DNA from: Jatrophihabitans sp.
GTDB lineage: Bacteria; Actinomycetota; Actinomycetes; Mycobacteriales; Jatrophihabitantaceae
Direction: 5' to 3'
Assembly: GCA_025966255.1 (NCBI GenBank)
Contig: JAOPVG010000389.1
Coordinates: 1 to 20,191, forward strand
DNA: 20,191 nt
Notes under the pieces: model-generated
Databases searched by the model: none
Told to the model about the DNA's origin: nothing
What the model saw: only the letters and a program-made list of their open reading frames with translations
Shown: positions 1 to 7,121 of the stretch, one piece after another
How the letters are laid out: each line of letters begins with the position of its first letter
Numbering within the stretch: position 1 is the stretch's first letter
Program-made: the position numbers and the translations under genes

Positions 1-577
1 CGTGACCGGGGGAGAGGTGCGGGTGGACGGTGTCGACGTCCGCCGCCTCGAACCGGACCTCCTGTGGAGCCGCATCGGCTACGTGCCGCAGCAGTCCTAC
101 CTGTTCTCCGGCACGGTCGCGAGCACACTGCGGCACGGCAACCCGGACGCGACCGACGACGAGTTGTGGGCCGCACTGGAGGTGGCGCAGGCCCGCGACT
201 TCGTCGAAGCGATGCCGGAAGGCCTGAATGCGCCTGTCTCACAGGGCGGCACGAACCTGTCCGGAGGTCAGCGGCAGCGCATCGCCATTGCCCGCGCGAT
301 CGTGCGGCGCCCGGAGATCTACCTGTTCGACGACTCGTTCTCCGCCCTCGACCCCGGTACCGATGCGCGGCTGCGCTCGGCCCTGCGCCCGATCACCCGC
401 GACGCCGCCGTCGTGGTCGTCGCGCAGCGCGTGTCGACGATCCTCGACGCCGATCGCATCGTGGTGCTCGATGCCGGCGTGATCGTCGGCGAGGGCACGC
501 ACGACGAACTCATCGAGACCTGCCCCGCCTACGCCGAGATCGTGCAAAGCCAGCTCAGCGCGGAGGAGGCGGCATGA
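1..577 (+). CDS. ABC exporter half-transporter, NBD C-terminal part (5' truncated by window edge)
   Basis: This is the C-terminal 191 residues of an ABC ATPase whose membrane domain and Walker A lie upstream of the window. Visible in order are the Q-loop ([11 protein letters not shown], glutamines at 89-94), a canonical LSGGQ signature (257-271), Walker B LFDD followed by the D-loop SALD, and the switch loop. Two catalytic positions are altered: the Walker B glutamate is Asp (332-334) and the switch-loop His is Gln (425-427, AQRVST). This is the pattern of the degenerate subunit of heterodimeric exporters such as TM287/288 or BmrCD (family knowledge). The stop TGA (575-577) overlaps the ATG of the next ABC gene (574), so the two are probably translationally coupled and form one transporter. 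The substrate cannot be told from sequence. Confidence 0.93.
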   Translation, partial: VTGGEVRVDGVDVRRLEPDLLWSRIGYVPQQSYLFSGTVASTLRHGNPDATDDELWAALEVAQARDFVEAMPEGLNAPVSQGGTNLSGGQRQRIAIARAIVRRPEIYLFDDSFSALDPGTDARLRSALRPITRDAAVVVVAQRVSTILDADRIVVLDAGVIVGEGTHDELIETCPAYAEIVQSQLSAEEAA

Positions 578-2661
578 CCACCTCGTCCGAAGGTAACGGC
601 GCGAACGGCGTCAACACCACGAAGGCCGTCAACACCACGAAGGCCGGCGAGGCTGCGAACGGAGTCAGCGGGAACGGGGCCGGTCCGGCTGCGGTCGTGC
701 CCAAGCGGCTGCCCCCTGCCGGGGCCGAGGCCCGACGCGGTGGCGGACCGCCGTGGATGACGGCCGGCATGCCGGCCGAGAAATCGATGAACTTCGGTCC
801 GTCGGCCAAGCGACTGCTGCGCCGGATGTATCCCGAGCGCTGGCTGGCCGCAGCCGTGCTCGCGCTGGCCGTTGCCAGCGTCACGCTGATGGTCCTGGGG
901 CCGCGCATCCTCGGCCGCGCCACCAACCTGATCTTCGGCGGGTTCATCGGTCGTAACCTGCCGGCGAACATCACGCTCGACCAGGCCGTCGCCGCGGCCC
1001 GGGCCCGCGGTGACAACAACTTCGCCAGCCTGCTGCGGAGTTCGCACGTCGTCCCCGGCCAGGGCATCGACATGGGCGCGCTCGGCCATGTTCTGCTGAT
1101 CGCGCTGTTCGTCTACGTCGCGGCCAGCGTGCTGTCCTGGCTTCAGGGCTACCTGCTCAACGGCGTCGTGCAGCGCACGATCCTGCGGTTGCGCGGCGAC
1201 GTCGAGGCCAAGCTGCACCGGCTGCCGCTGCCCTACTTCGACAAGCAGTCCAAGGGCGAGGTGCTCAGCCGGGTCACGAACGACATCGACAACATCTCGC
1301 TGACGCTGCAGCAGACGATGAGCCAGCTGCTCACGTCGCTGCTCACCGTCGTCGGCGTAGTGACGATGATGTTCCTGATCTCGCCGTTGCTCGCCCTGAT
1401 CGCGCTCGTGACGATCCCGCTGTCGATGGTCGTGACCAAGCAGATCGCGAAGCGCTCGCAGAGCCAGTTCGTGGCGCAGTGGAAACACACAGGCGCGTTG
1501 AACGGACACATCGAGGAGTCCTTCACCGGACACGAGCTGGTCAAGGTCTTCGGCCGGCAGCGCGAGGTCGAGGAGGCGTTTGCCGAACACAACGAAGAGC
1601 TCTTCCGCGCCAGCTTCGGCGCCCAGTTCGTCTCCGGGATCATCATGCCGGCGATGATGTTCATCGGGAACTTGAACTACGTCGCCGTCGCCGTCGTCGG
1701 CGGCCTTCGGGTGGCGTCGGGCTCGATGAGTCTCGGCGACGTGCAGGCGTTCATCCAGTACTCCCGCCAGTTCACCCAGCCGCTGACCCAGGTCGCCTCG
1801 ATGGCCAACCTGCTGCAGTCGGGGGTCGCCTCGGCCGAGCGGGTGTTCGACCTGCTCGATTCGCCCGAGCAGTCGGCCGACCCGGTCGATGCGCAGCGGC
1901 CCACCGAGCGGCGCGGGCGCGTCGAGTTCGAGCACATCTCGTTCCGGTACGAGCCGGATGCCCCGCTCATCGACGACCTGTCGCTCGTCGCCGACCCCGG
2001 CCACACGGTGGCGATCGTGGGGCCCACCGGGGCGGGCAAGACCACGCTGGTGAATCTCGTCATGCGCTTCTACGAGCTCGACGGTGGCCGGATCACCCTC
2101 GACGGCGTCGACATTGCGAAGATGCGTCGCAACGAGCTGCGCGGCGAAATCGGCATGGTGCTGCAGGACACCTGGCTGTTCGGCGGGACGATCCGCGACA
2201 ACATCGCCTATGGACGTCCAGGAGCCACCGAGGAGGAGGTGATCGAGGCGGCCCAGGCCAGCTATGTGGATCGATTCGTGCAGAGCCTCCCCGACGGCTA
2301 CGACACGGTGCTGGACGAGGAGAGCAGCAACCTCAGCGCCGGGCAGAAGCAGCTGATCACCATCGCGCGGGCGTTCATCGCCCAGCCCTCGCTGCTGATC
2401 CTCGACGAGGCTACGAGCGCGGTCGACACCCGCACCGAGCTCCTCGTCCAGCACGCCATGGCGGCGCTGCGCGCCAACCGGACGAGCTTCGTGATCGCCC
2501 ACCGCCTGTCGACGATCCGCGACGCCGATCTCATCCTGGTGATGGAGGCGGGCCGCATCGTCGAGCAGGGCAACCACACGGAGCTGCTGGCTCGCCACGG
2601 CGCATACGAGCGGCTCTACCGGGCGCAGTTCAACCAGGAGCCGGAGGCGGCGGGCGTCTAA
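574..2661 (+). CDS. ABC exporter, fused TMD-NBD subunit (partner of the upstream half-transporter)
   Basis: This is a 695-residue type IV exporter subunit. The ATG at 574 is chosen because it overlaps the previous stop as ATGA. Residues 1 to about 85 are a hydrophilic Asn/Gly/Ala/Thr-rich tail, longer than usual for the family, with an exact VNTTKA duplication. The transmembrane domain follows (about 88-400), with clear hydrophobic helices around 90-112, 170-195, 250-290 and 350-375. The NBD has Walker A GPTGAGKT (483-490), Q-loop Gln531, signature LSAGQ (587-591), Walker B ILDE (Glu612) and switch His643. Catalytic Glu and His are intact, but the signature has Ala for Gly, complementary to the defects in the upstream subunit. 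Similar pairs include M. tuberculosis Rv1272c/Rv1273c (family knowledge). The likely role is ATP-driven export of a lipid or drug; the substrate is unknown. Confidence 0.95.
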   Translation: MTTSSEGNGANGVNTTKAVNTTKAGEAANGVSGNGAGPAAVVPKRLPPAGAEARRGGGPPWMTAGMPAEKSMNFGPSAKRLLRRMYPERWLAAAVLALAVASVTLMVLGPRILGRATNLIFGGFIGRNLPANITLDQAVAAARARGDNNFASLLRSSHVVPGQGIDMGALGHVLLIALFVYVAASVLSWLQGYLLNGVVQRTILRLRGDVEAKLHRLPLPYFDKQSKGEVLSRVTNDIDNISLTLQQTMSQLLTSLLTVVGVVTMMFLISPLLALIALVTIPLSMVVTKQIAKRSQSQFVAQWKHTGALNGHIEESFTGHELVKVFGRQREVEEAFAEHNEELFRASFGAQFVSGIIMPAMMFIGNLNYVAVAVVGGLRVASGSMSLGDVQAFIQYSRQFTQPLTQVASMANLLQSGVASAERVFDLLDSPEQSADPVDAQRPTERRGRVEFEHISFRYEPDAPLIDDLSLVADPGHTVAIVGPTGAGKTTLVNLVMRFYELDGGRITLDGVDIAKMRRNELRGEIGMVLQDTWLFGGTIRDNIAYGRPGATEEEVIEAAQASYVDRFVQSLPDGYDTVLDEESSNLSAGQKQLITIARAFIAQPSLLILDEATSAVDTRTELLVQHAMAALRANRTSFVIAHRLSTIRDADLILVMEAGRIVEQGNHTELLARHGAYERLYRAQFNQEPEAAGV
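610..645 (+). repeat. 18-bp perfect tandem duplication in the ABC N-terminal tail
   Basis: Two identical 18-base units (610-627 and 628-645) each encode VNTTKA in the hydrophilic tail of the ABC subunit. The period is a multiple of three, so the frame is kept. It looks like a recent slippage event in a poorly constrained segment. Confidence 0.95.
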
Positions 2662-2665
2662 TCGG

Positions 2666-2702
2666 TTGGCGCCCGGCGTCCGTGCGGCCAGACTCAGGCG
2701 CG
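2666..2702 (+). promoter_or_regulatory. Putative leaderless promoter for the Eis-like gene
   Basis: TTGGCG (2666-2671), a 17-base spacer and CAGACT (2689-2694) are followed 8 bases later by the ATG at 2703. Transcription would then start at or next to the ATG. No Shine-Dalgarno sequence precedes this start. Actinobacteria use leaderless mRNAs often, with the -10 about 6-8 bases before the start codon. This rests on sequence only. Confidence 0.45.
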
Positions 2703-3905
2703 ATGGACTACGAGATCCGCTACGCCACCGACGCCGAGTTCGCGGCGGTCGCCGAACTGGACGGCGCCAGTTTCGGCTTCCACTACGGCGAGCAGGAACT
2801 GGCCGACGCCCGGCTCGACATCGACCCGGCGCGCATCCGGATCGCGGCGCGCGGTCCGCAGATCGTCGGCGTCAGCGCGGAGCTGTCCTTCGTCATGGCG
2901 CTGCCGGGCGGGGCCGATGTGCCCACCCTGGGGCTGACCTGGGTTTCGGTCGAGCTCACCCACCGGCGGCGCGGCGTCCTGAGCGCGCTGGTCGAGGAGC
3001 AGCTGCGGCGCCGGACCGCAGCCGGCGACGCCGCAGCCGTCCTCAGCGCCAGCGAGGGTGGCATCTACGGGCGGTACGGCTTCGGCGTGGCCACCCGCGT
3101 CGCACACACCGTGGTGCGCCGCCGTCGGGCCCGGCTGTCGAGGGCGGCCGACCCGTCCGCGGTGCGGCGCTTGACGACCGATCAGGCGCGGCCCCTGCTG
3201 CCGGAGCTGCACGAACGCTGGCGCCGGCAGACCCCTGCCGGAGTGAGCCGCGACGAACGCCGGTGGCAGTTCCTGCTCCTCGAAAGTGAGCACCTGCGTC
3301 GCGGCCGGTCGGGGTTGTTCCATCTGGTCCATCCCGACGGCTACGTGTCGTACCGGATCAAGTCGGAGTGGGGCGAGGGCGACCCGCAGCACCAGTGCTG
3401 GGTCACCGACTACGCGCCGGCGTCAGCCGAAGGGCACGCCGCGCTGTGGCAGACCCTGCTGTCGATGGATCTCGTCGGGACGATCGAGAGTTACGTCGTC
3501 CCGCTCGACGACCCGGTCCAGCTGATGCTCGGCGACCCGCGGGGCGTCAAGGTCACCCACGTCGGCGACAGCCTGTGGGTGCGGCCGCTGGACGTGACGC
3601 AGTTGCTCGGGGAGCGTCGCTACGCCGTCGAGGTGGAGTGCGTGCTCGAGGTCCGCGACGAACTCCTCGGCGACGGCCGGTATCTGCTCCGCGGCGACCG
3701 CGACGGGGCCACGTGTGTGCGCACCGATCGGATTCCCGATGTCACCCTGGGCGTGAGTGATCTCGGCGCGGTGTCGCTCGGCGGGACGCGGCTGGCCCAG
3801 ATCGCCCGTGCCGGTCGGCTGCAGGCCGACGACGTTGCCCTGGTCGGTCGCATCGATGTCGCGCTGCTGGCCGACCAGGAGCCCGCACACGGCACGCCCT
3901 TCTAG
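2703..3905 (+). CDS. Eis-like GNAT N-acetyltransferase
   Basis: This 400-residue protein matches the length and layout of the Eis family (about 400 residues): an N-terminal GNAT domain, a second GNAT-like domain and a C-terminal SCP2-like domain. The acetyl-CoA pyrophosphate loop is visible as VELTHRRRGVL (83-93), followed by the conserved aromatic stretch SEGGIYGRYGFG (117-128). The chain ends in Phe, as in M. tuberculosis Eis, where the C-terminal carboxylate takes part in catalysis (family knowledge). Eis proteins acetylate amines of aminoglycosides or protein lysines; which applies here cannot be inferred. ATG 2703 is chosen because the family N-terminus (Y-x-I-R-x-A-x-x-x-E) begins there and a -10-like element lies just upstream. 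It follows the ABC pair by 41 bases but may have its own promoter. Confidence 0.88.
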   Translation: MDYEIRYATDAEFAAVAELDGASFGFHYGEQELADARLDIDPARIRIAARGPQIVGVSAELSFVMALPGGADVPTLGLTWVSVELTHRRRGVLSALVEEQLRRRTAAGDAAAVLSASEGGIYGRYGFGVATRVAHTVVRRRRARLSRAADPSAVRRLTTDQARPLLPELHERWRRQTPAGVSRDERRWQFLLLESEHLRRGRSGLFHLVHPDGYVSYRIKSEWGEGDPQHQCWVTDYAPASAEGHAALWQTLLSMDLVGTIESYVVPLDDPVQLMLGDPRGVKVTHVGDSLWVRPLDVTQLLGERRYAVEVECVLEVRDELLGDGRYLLRGDRDGATCVRTDRIPDVTLGVSDLGAVSLGGTRLAQIARAGRLQADDVALVGRIDVALLADQEPAHGTPF

Positions 3906-3932
3906 CGCGATGGGGTCTGCAGGCCCGGGGGT

Positions 3933-4388
3933 TCAGGCGCCGGGGAACGGCGTTGTCGCCTGCGTCGGGCTGATCAACTGACGCCACTGCGCGGCTCGCA
4001 CGGCGCTCGCGTCCAGACCCTGCTGGGCGACGGCGCGCTGACTCCGGGCGCGCGCGGCGTTCGTCGAGGCCGCCCTCAGGTAGAGATAGCGCCAGGCCGA
4101 CGCGCAGTCGTCCTCGAGGCGGACGGCGAGCCGGCGGGCGGCCGTGGCGTCAGCCACCGGATACAGCGCGGGGTAGTCCGCCTCGGGCGGGACGGGCACC
4201 AGTCCGGTCCTCGCGATGGCCGCCTGGGTGGCATCGCGCAGGGCCTCGTGCGCGTCCGAGCAGGCGACCGCCCGCGGGCGGTCGCTGGCGTTCAGTCGCG
4301 GTCCGAGCAACGAATACCCGAAGACGGCCTGGTGCTCGGCCGCCAGCGCCGCCTGCCACGCGGTGTCGAGCGGGGTCGGCGCGGTCAT
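3933..4388 (-). CDS. Ferritin-like DUF4439 protein (Rv2844-type)
   Basis: This 151-residue, Ala-rich, all-helical protein has the DUF4439 pattern: an N-terminal helix with LAAEHQAVFGYSLLG (Glu18-His19), a second helix with SDAHEALRD and a later LEDDCASAWRYLYL helix. These resemble the Glu/His positions of ferritin-like four-helix bundles. It has no signal peptide or membrane segment, so it is probably cytosolic unless carried by its partner. Its ATG overlaps the stop of the upstream Tat-type gene by four bases (4385-4388), implying co-translation. In M. tuberculosis, Rv2843-Rv2844 occupy the same place divergent from rimP (recalled synteny). The function is unknown; metal binding is inference only. 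It converges with the Eis-like gene, only 27 bases away. Confidence 0.82.
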   Translation of the reverse strand: MTAPTPLDTAWQAALAAEHQAVFGYSLLGPRLNASDRPRAVACSDAHEALRDATQAAIARTGLVPVPPEADYPALYPVADATAARRLAVRLEDDCASAWRYLYLRAASTNAARARSQRAVAQQGLDASAVRAAQWRQLISPTQATTPFPGA

Positions 4389-4936
4389 GCCAGCAGCGCC
4401 GCGTGGGTGGCCTCGCAGGCGGCGATGCTCGCGAACAACGCGGCCATCGTCCCTTCGAGCGCGCTCGCGCGCTGGGCTGCCGTCGCCGACGCGCGTTGCT
4501 CCGCTGTGCGTAGCTGCGCGGCCGTGCGCGGCGTCCCGCGGACGGGCGGCGTGGGCGACGTGGACGGCGTCGGGGACGGCGTGCGGTAGTCGGCCAGCAG
4601 CCCCCGCAGCGCGCTGAGATGCGCTGCGTGATTCGCTCGGGCCTGGCTGATCACCTGCCGGACCGCCGGCGCCCCACCCGTCGTGGCATCGAGGTCGGCG
4701 ATCAGGGCCCGTTCGGTCTCGGCGGCGGCAAGCAGCGCATCGGGCGGCGCCGGTGGTGGCTGGTCGGAGGGCCGCTTCGTGAGTAGGAAGTCGGCGCCGA
4801 CGCCGCCTCCGGCCGCGAGTACGACAGCGGCCCCGCCGGCCAGGAACCAGCGCCGGGACGTCCCTCCGGGCGGGCGGTCAGGCGATGCATGGCGCGGCCC
4901 GGGTTGCGGCCGCCAGGGGGTCGTCGAGTCATCCAT
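4385..4936 (-). CDS. Tat-exported Ala-rich protein with ferritin-like helices (Rv2843-type)
   Basis: This 183-residue protein has a twin-arginine signal. TSRRWFLAGG is followed by a hydrophobic Ala/Val/Gly stretch (about residues 27-50), then a helical region with RANHAAHLSALRGLL, a Pro/Thr/Ser-rich hinge (TPSPTPSTSPTPP) and a final helix ending IAACEATHAALLA, whose Glu-x-x-His recalls ferritin-like helices. I chose ATG 4936 (MDDSTTPWRP) because it puts the Tat motif near the N-terminus; the open frame continues 40 codons upstream into the rimP promoter region. Tat substrates are often exported folded with a cofactor (general knowledge), which would fit a metal-binding pair with the overlapping DUF4439 gene. 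The function is unknown. Confidence 0.75.
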   Translation of the reverse strand: MDDSTTPWRPQPGPRHASPDRPPGGTSRRWFLAGGAAVVLAAGGGVGADFLLTKRPSDQPPPAPPDALLAAAETERALIADLDATTGGAPAVRQVISQARANHAAHLSALRGLLADYRTPSPTPSTSPTPPVRGTPRTAAQLRTAEQRASATAAQRASALEGTMAALFASIAACEATHAALLA

Positions 4937-4939
4937 ATC

Positions 4940-4967
4940 TGTGCAAGTTTGGCAGAGCCGATAGGCT
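4940..4967 (+). promoter_or_regulatory. Putative promoter of the rimP-nusA-infB operon
   Basis: TGTGCA (4940-4945) and TAGGCT (4962-4967) are 16 bases apart in the 72-base divergent gap before rimP. TAGGCT is a good actinobacterial -10 (TANNNT) and leaves a leader of about 35 bases carrying the rimP ribosome-binding site. The -35 is weak. The same gap must hold the promoter of the divergent Tat/DUF4439 pair, which I could not place. Confidence 0.38.
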
Positions 4968-5008
4968 CGCTCGTCACAACTGCACGCACGGATCAGACAG
5001 GAGCCAAC

Positions 5009-5506
5009 ATGCCGCCCGCGACAGCCGGAGCGTCCGCGGCGCAGGCCCGTGAGCACCTGGTCGACCTCCTCGCTCCCCTCGTCTCAGCGGCCGGCTACGA
5101 CCTCGAGGATGTCGCGGTGTCCGCCGCCGGGCGCCGCAGCCTGGTCCGGGTGACGGTCGACGCCGACGGCGGGATCGACCTCGACGCCGTCGCCACTGTG
5201 AGCCGCATCGTGTCCGACGCGCTCGACGAGGACACTCACGGCGGCACAGTGCTCGCCGGTTCCTACGTGCTCGAGGTCAGCTCACCCGGCGTCGACCGCC
5301 CGCTCACTGAGCCGCGCCACTGGCGGCGCGCCGCCGGGCGCATGGTGACCTTCCAGTCGAAGGGCAGGACAATTACCGGTCGCGTCCTCACGGTGGATGA
5401 TCATGGGACGACGTTCGAGGTCGGCGACAAGTCGCAGACAATCGCCTGGGCCGACCTCGGCCGCGGCAAGGTGCAAGTGGAGTTCAACCGCTCGGAGAAG
5501 GAGTAG
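5009..5506 (+). CDS. rimP: Ribosome maturation factor RimP
   Basis: This is a 165-residue RimP, which helps mature the 30S subunit. The N-terminal alpha/beta domain carries the family pattern [23 protein letters not shown], the [18 protein letters not shown] helix and the hallmark [26 protein letters not shown]. The C-terminal SH3-like domain ([14 protein letters not shown] to [13 protein letters not shown]) follows. ATG 5009 is chosen because AGGAG (4999-5003) sits five bases upstream and the protein then has normal length. The frame is open further upstream (from 4889), but that part overlaps the divergent gene. It is the first gene of the translation/transcription operon; its stop is two bases before nusA. 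Confidence 0.96.
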   Translation: MPPATAGASAAQAREHLVDLLAPLVSAAGYDLEDVAVSAAGRRSLVRVTVDADGGIDLDAVATVSRIVSDALDEDTHGGTVLAGSYVLEVSSPGVDRPLTEPRHWRRAAGRMVTFQSKGRTITGRVLTVDDHGTTFEVGDKSQTIAWADLGRGKVQVEFNRSEKE

Positions 5507-5508
5507 CG

Positions 5509-6579
5509 ATGGTCCAGGTCGACCTCGGCGCTCTGCGCAGCATCGAGCGGGAGAAGGAAATCTCCTTCGACACCCTCATCGGGGCGTTGGAGACCGCCCT
5601 GCTGACGGCGTACAAGCACACCGCGCACTCCATGCCGCACGCGCGGGTGGCCATCGACCGCAAGACCGGCGAGGTGATCGTCTGGGCGCAGGACCTGGGC
5701 GCGGACGGCGAGATCGTCGAGGAGTACGACGACACCCCCACGGACTTCGGCCGGGTCGCCGCTATGACTGCCCGGCAGGTGATCCTGCAGCGCCTGCGCG
5801 ACGCGGAGCACGATCAGACCTTCGGCGAGTACTCCGGCCGCGAGGGGGACATCGTCACCGGTGTCGTGCAGGCCGACGCGCAGGCCGCCCAGCGCGGTCT
5901 CGTGCTCATCGACATCGGCAAGCTCGAGGCGATCCTGCCGCAGTCGGAGCAGGTGCCGGGGGAGCAGTACACGCACGGGACGCGCATCAAGGCCTACGTG
6001 GTCGGCGTCGCCCGGGGGCAGCGTGGGCCGCAGGTCACGCTGAGCCGGACCCACCCCAACCTGGTGAAGAAGCTGTTCGCGCTCGAGGTTCCGGAGATCG
6101 CCGACGGCAGCGTCGAGATCGTCGCCGTCGCCCGGGAGGCCGGCCACCGCAGCAAGATCGCCGTCCGTAGCGTCGTCGACGGCCTCAACGCCAAGGGCGC
6201 CTGCATCGGCCCGATGGGCCAGCGAGTGCGCAATGTGGTCGCGGAGCTGCACGGGGAGAAGATCGACATCATCGACTGGGCCGAGGACCCCGCGACCTAC
6301 GTCGGCAACGCCCTGTCACCCGCTCACGCGCTGTCCAGCGTCGTCGTGGATCCCGTCGCGTCCGCGGTGCGGGTGGTCGTCCCGGACTTCCAGCTGTCGC
6401 TCGCGATCGGGCGGGAGGGGCAGAACGCCCGCCTCGCGGCTCGCCTCACCGGCCACCGGATCGACATTCACAGCGACTCCGAATCCGAAGCACCGGCCCA
6501 CGATGCCGGAATGACGGGCGAGGACAGCCCGACCGCTCGCGACTCGGGCGAGTCGGCCGCCGCCTCACCCGGGGAGTAG
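5509..6579 (+). CDS. nusA: Transcription termination/antitermination protein NusA
   Basis: This is a 356-residue NusA, which binds RNA polymerase and nascent RNA to control pausing, termination and rRNA antitermination. It shows the N-terminal polymerase-binding domain (1 to about 108, with [24 protein letters not shown]), an S1 domain (about 110-180, starting [11 protein letters not shown]), KH1 with IGPMGQRV (233-240) and KH2 with IGREGQNA (300-307). The acidic Ser/Glu-rich tail after 321 replaces the C-terminal repeats of E. coli NusA, as usual in actinobacteria. The ribosome-binding site GGAGAAGGAG lies at the end of rimP (5494-5503), so the two genes are tightly coupled. Confidence 0.97.
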   Translation: MVQVDLGALRSIEREKEISFDTLIGALETALLTAYKHTAHSMPHARVAIDRKTGEVIVWAQDLGADGEIVEEYDDTPTDFGRVAAMTARQVILQRLRDAEHDQTFGEYSGREGDIVTGVVQADAQAAQRGLVLIDIGKLEAILPQSEQVPGEQYTHGTRIKAYVVGVARGQRGPQVTLSRTHPNLVKKLFALEVPEIADGSVEIVAVAREAGHRSKIAVRSVVDGLNAKGACIGPMGQRVRNVVAELHGEKIDIIDWAEDPATYVGNALSPAHALSSVVVDPVASAVRVVVPDFQLSLAIGREGQNARLAARLTGHRIDIHSDSESEAPAHDAGMTGEDSPTARDSGESAAASPGE

Positions 6580-6637
6580 ACTCGACCGTGGCCGTCCGTG
6601 TGTCGACGGCAGCCGATATGTGCCGGACCGGGCCGCT

Positions 6638-7063
6638 ATGAGTAATCAGCAACCGATCCGAACGTGCATCGGGTGCCGAAGGCGGGCAGCGGCCGCCGAA
6701 TTGCTCCGCGTCGTCGTGGCGCCGGATGCGATCGGCAAGGCAACGCAGGTAGCCCCCGCGTGTGATCTCTCAGGGGCCCGGAGTTCGAGCGAGAGGCTCG
6801 GCGGCGGGCCCGTTGCCTTGCCCGTCGTGCCCGACCCGCGAGGTCGCATTCCGGGCCGTGGTGCGTGGCTGCATCTCAGCTCGGAGTGCTTCGAACTCGC
6901 GCAGCGACGTCGGGCGTTTGGACGGGCACTTCGCGTACCCGGTCCCGTCGACCCGACGCCGGTCTGCGAGTACGTTGCGCAGACGGAACTCGGCGACACC
7001 ACCAGCGGAAACAACCCGCAGGAGATGAAGAGCTATGAGCACTCGATGAAGCGCCAGCGATGA
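6638..7063 (+). CDS. ylxR: YlxR (DUF448) RNA-binding protein with a 30-residue insertion
   Basis: YlxR is a small nucleic-acid-binding protein coded between nusA and infB in most bacteria. The family marks are here: [20 protein letters not shown] at the N-terminus, [17 protein letters not shown] (residues 64-80) and [12 protein letters not shown]. At 141 residues it is much longer than typical (roughly 90-110). Residues 33-62, encoded by 6734-6823, form an extra Gly/Ser/Arg-rich loop whose DNA is bounded by 12-bp inverted repeats. Removing these 90 bases leaves a normal [15 protein letters not shown] junction. The C-terminal tail ([20 protein letters not shown]) is also unusual. ATG 6638 fits the family N-terminus. 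No good Shine-Dalgarno is seen, and the start overlaps the stop of a 17-codon ORF. An alternative GTG lies at 6620. Confidence 0.9.
   Translation: MSNQQPIRTCIGCRRRAAAAELLRVVVAPDAIGKATQVAPACDLSGARSSSERLGGGPVALPVVPDPRGRIPGRGAWLHLSSECFELAQRRRAFGRALRVPGPVDPTPVCEYVAQTELGDTTSGNNPQEMKSYEHSMKRQR
6734..6823. repeat. 90-bp palindromic in-frame insert within ylxR (12-bp terminal inverted repeats)
   Basis: GGCAAGGCAACG (6734-6745) and CGTTGCCTTGCC (6811-6822) are exact reverse complements. With base 6823 the segment is 90 bases, or 30 codons. It coincides with the extra loop of YlxR absent from the usual family layout. Inside it CGAGC/GCTCG (6786-6790 / 6796-6800) makes a second small stem. The base C flanks both ends (6733 and 6823), so one C may have been duplicated. 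No other copy of the 12-mer is seen in this window. Whether it is a mobile palindromic element is inference. Confidence 0.7.
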
Positions 7064-7082
7064 GTACGTCCACCGTCTAGCT

Positions 7083-7107
7083 GACCGTGCGGGAACGCCG
7101 CCCGGTC
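7083..7107 (+). promoter_or_regulatory. Small hairpin just upstream of the infB ribosome-binding site
   Basis: GACCG (7083-7087) pairs with CGGTC (7103-7107), and inside it GCGG (7089-7092) pairs with CCGC (7098-7101) around a five-base loop, with one mismatch between the two stems. The infB Shine-Dalgarno (7112-7117) follows five bases later. No T-tract follows, so it is not a classic terminator. It may space or tune infB translation. Confidence 0.35.
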
Positions 7108-7121
7108 TCGTAAGGAGTCAC

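Noticed and set aside
529-2598. 689-codon minus-strand frame opposite the ABC subunit
   Set aside because: It lies wholly across a certain ABC transporter gene. It is rich in His/Asp/Arg/Gln, as antisense of high-GC genes usually is, and shows no domain.
6781-6800. tRNA T-arm-like GAGTTCGAGC inside the ylxR insert
   Set aside because: The flanking bases do not form the acceptor, D or anticodon arms. It is only a small hairpin inside a coding insert.
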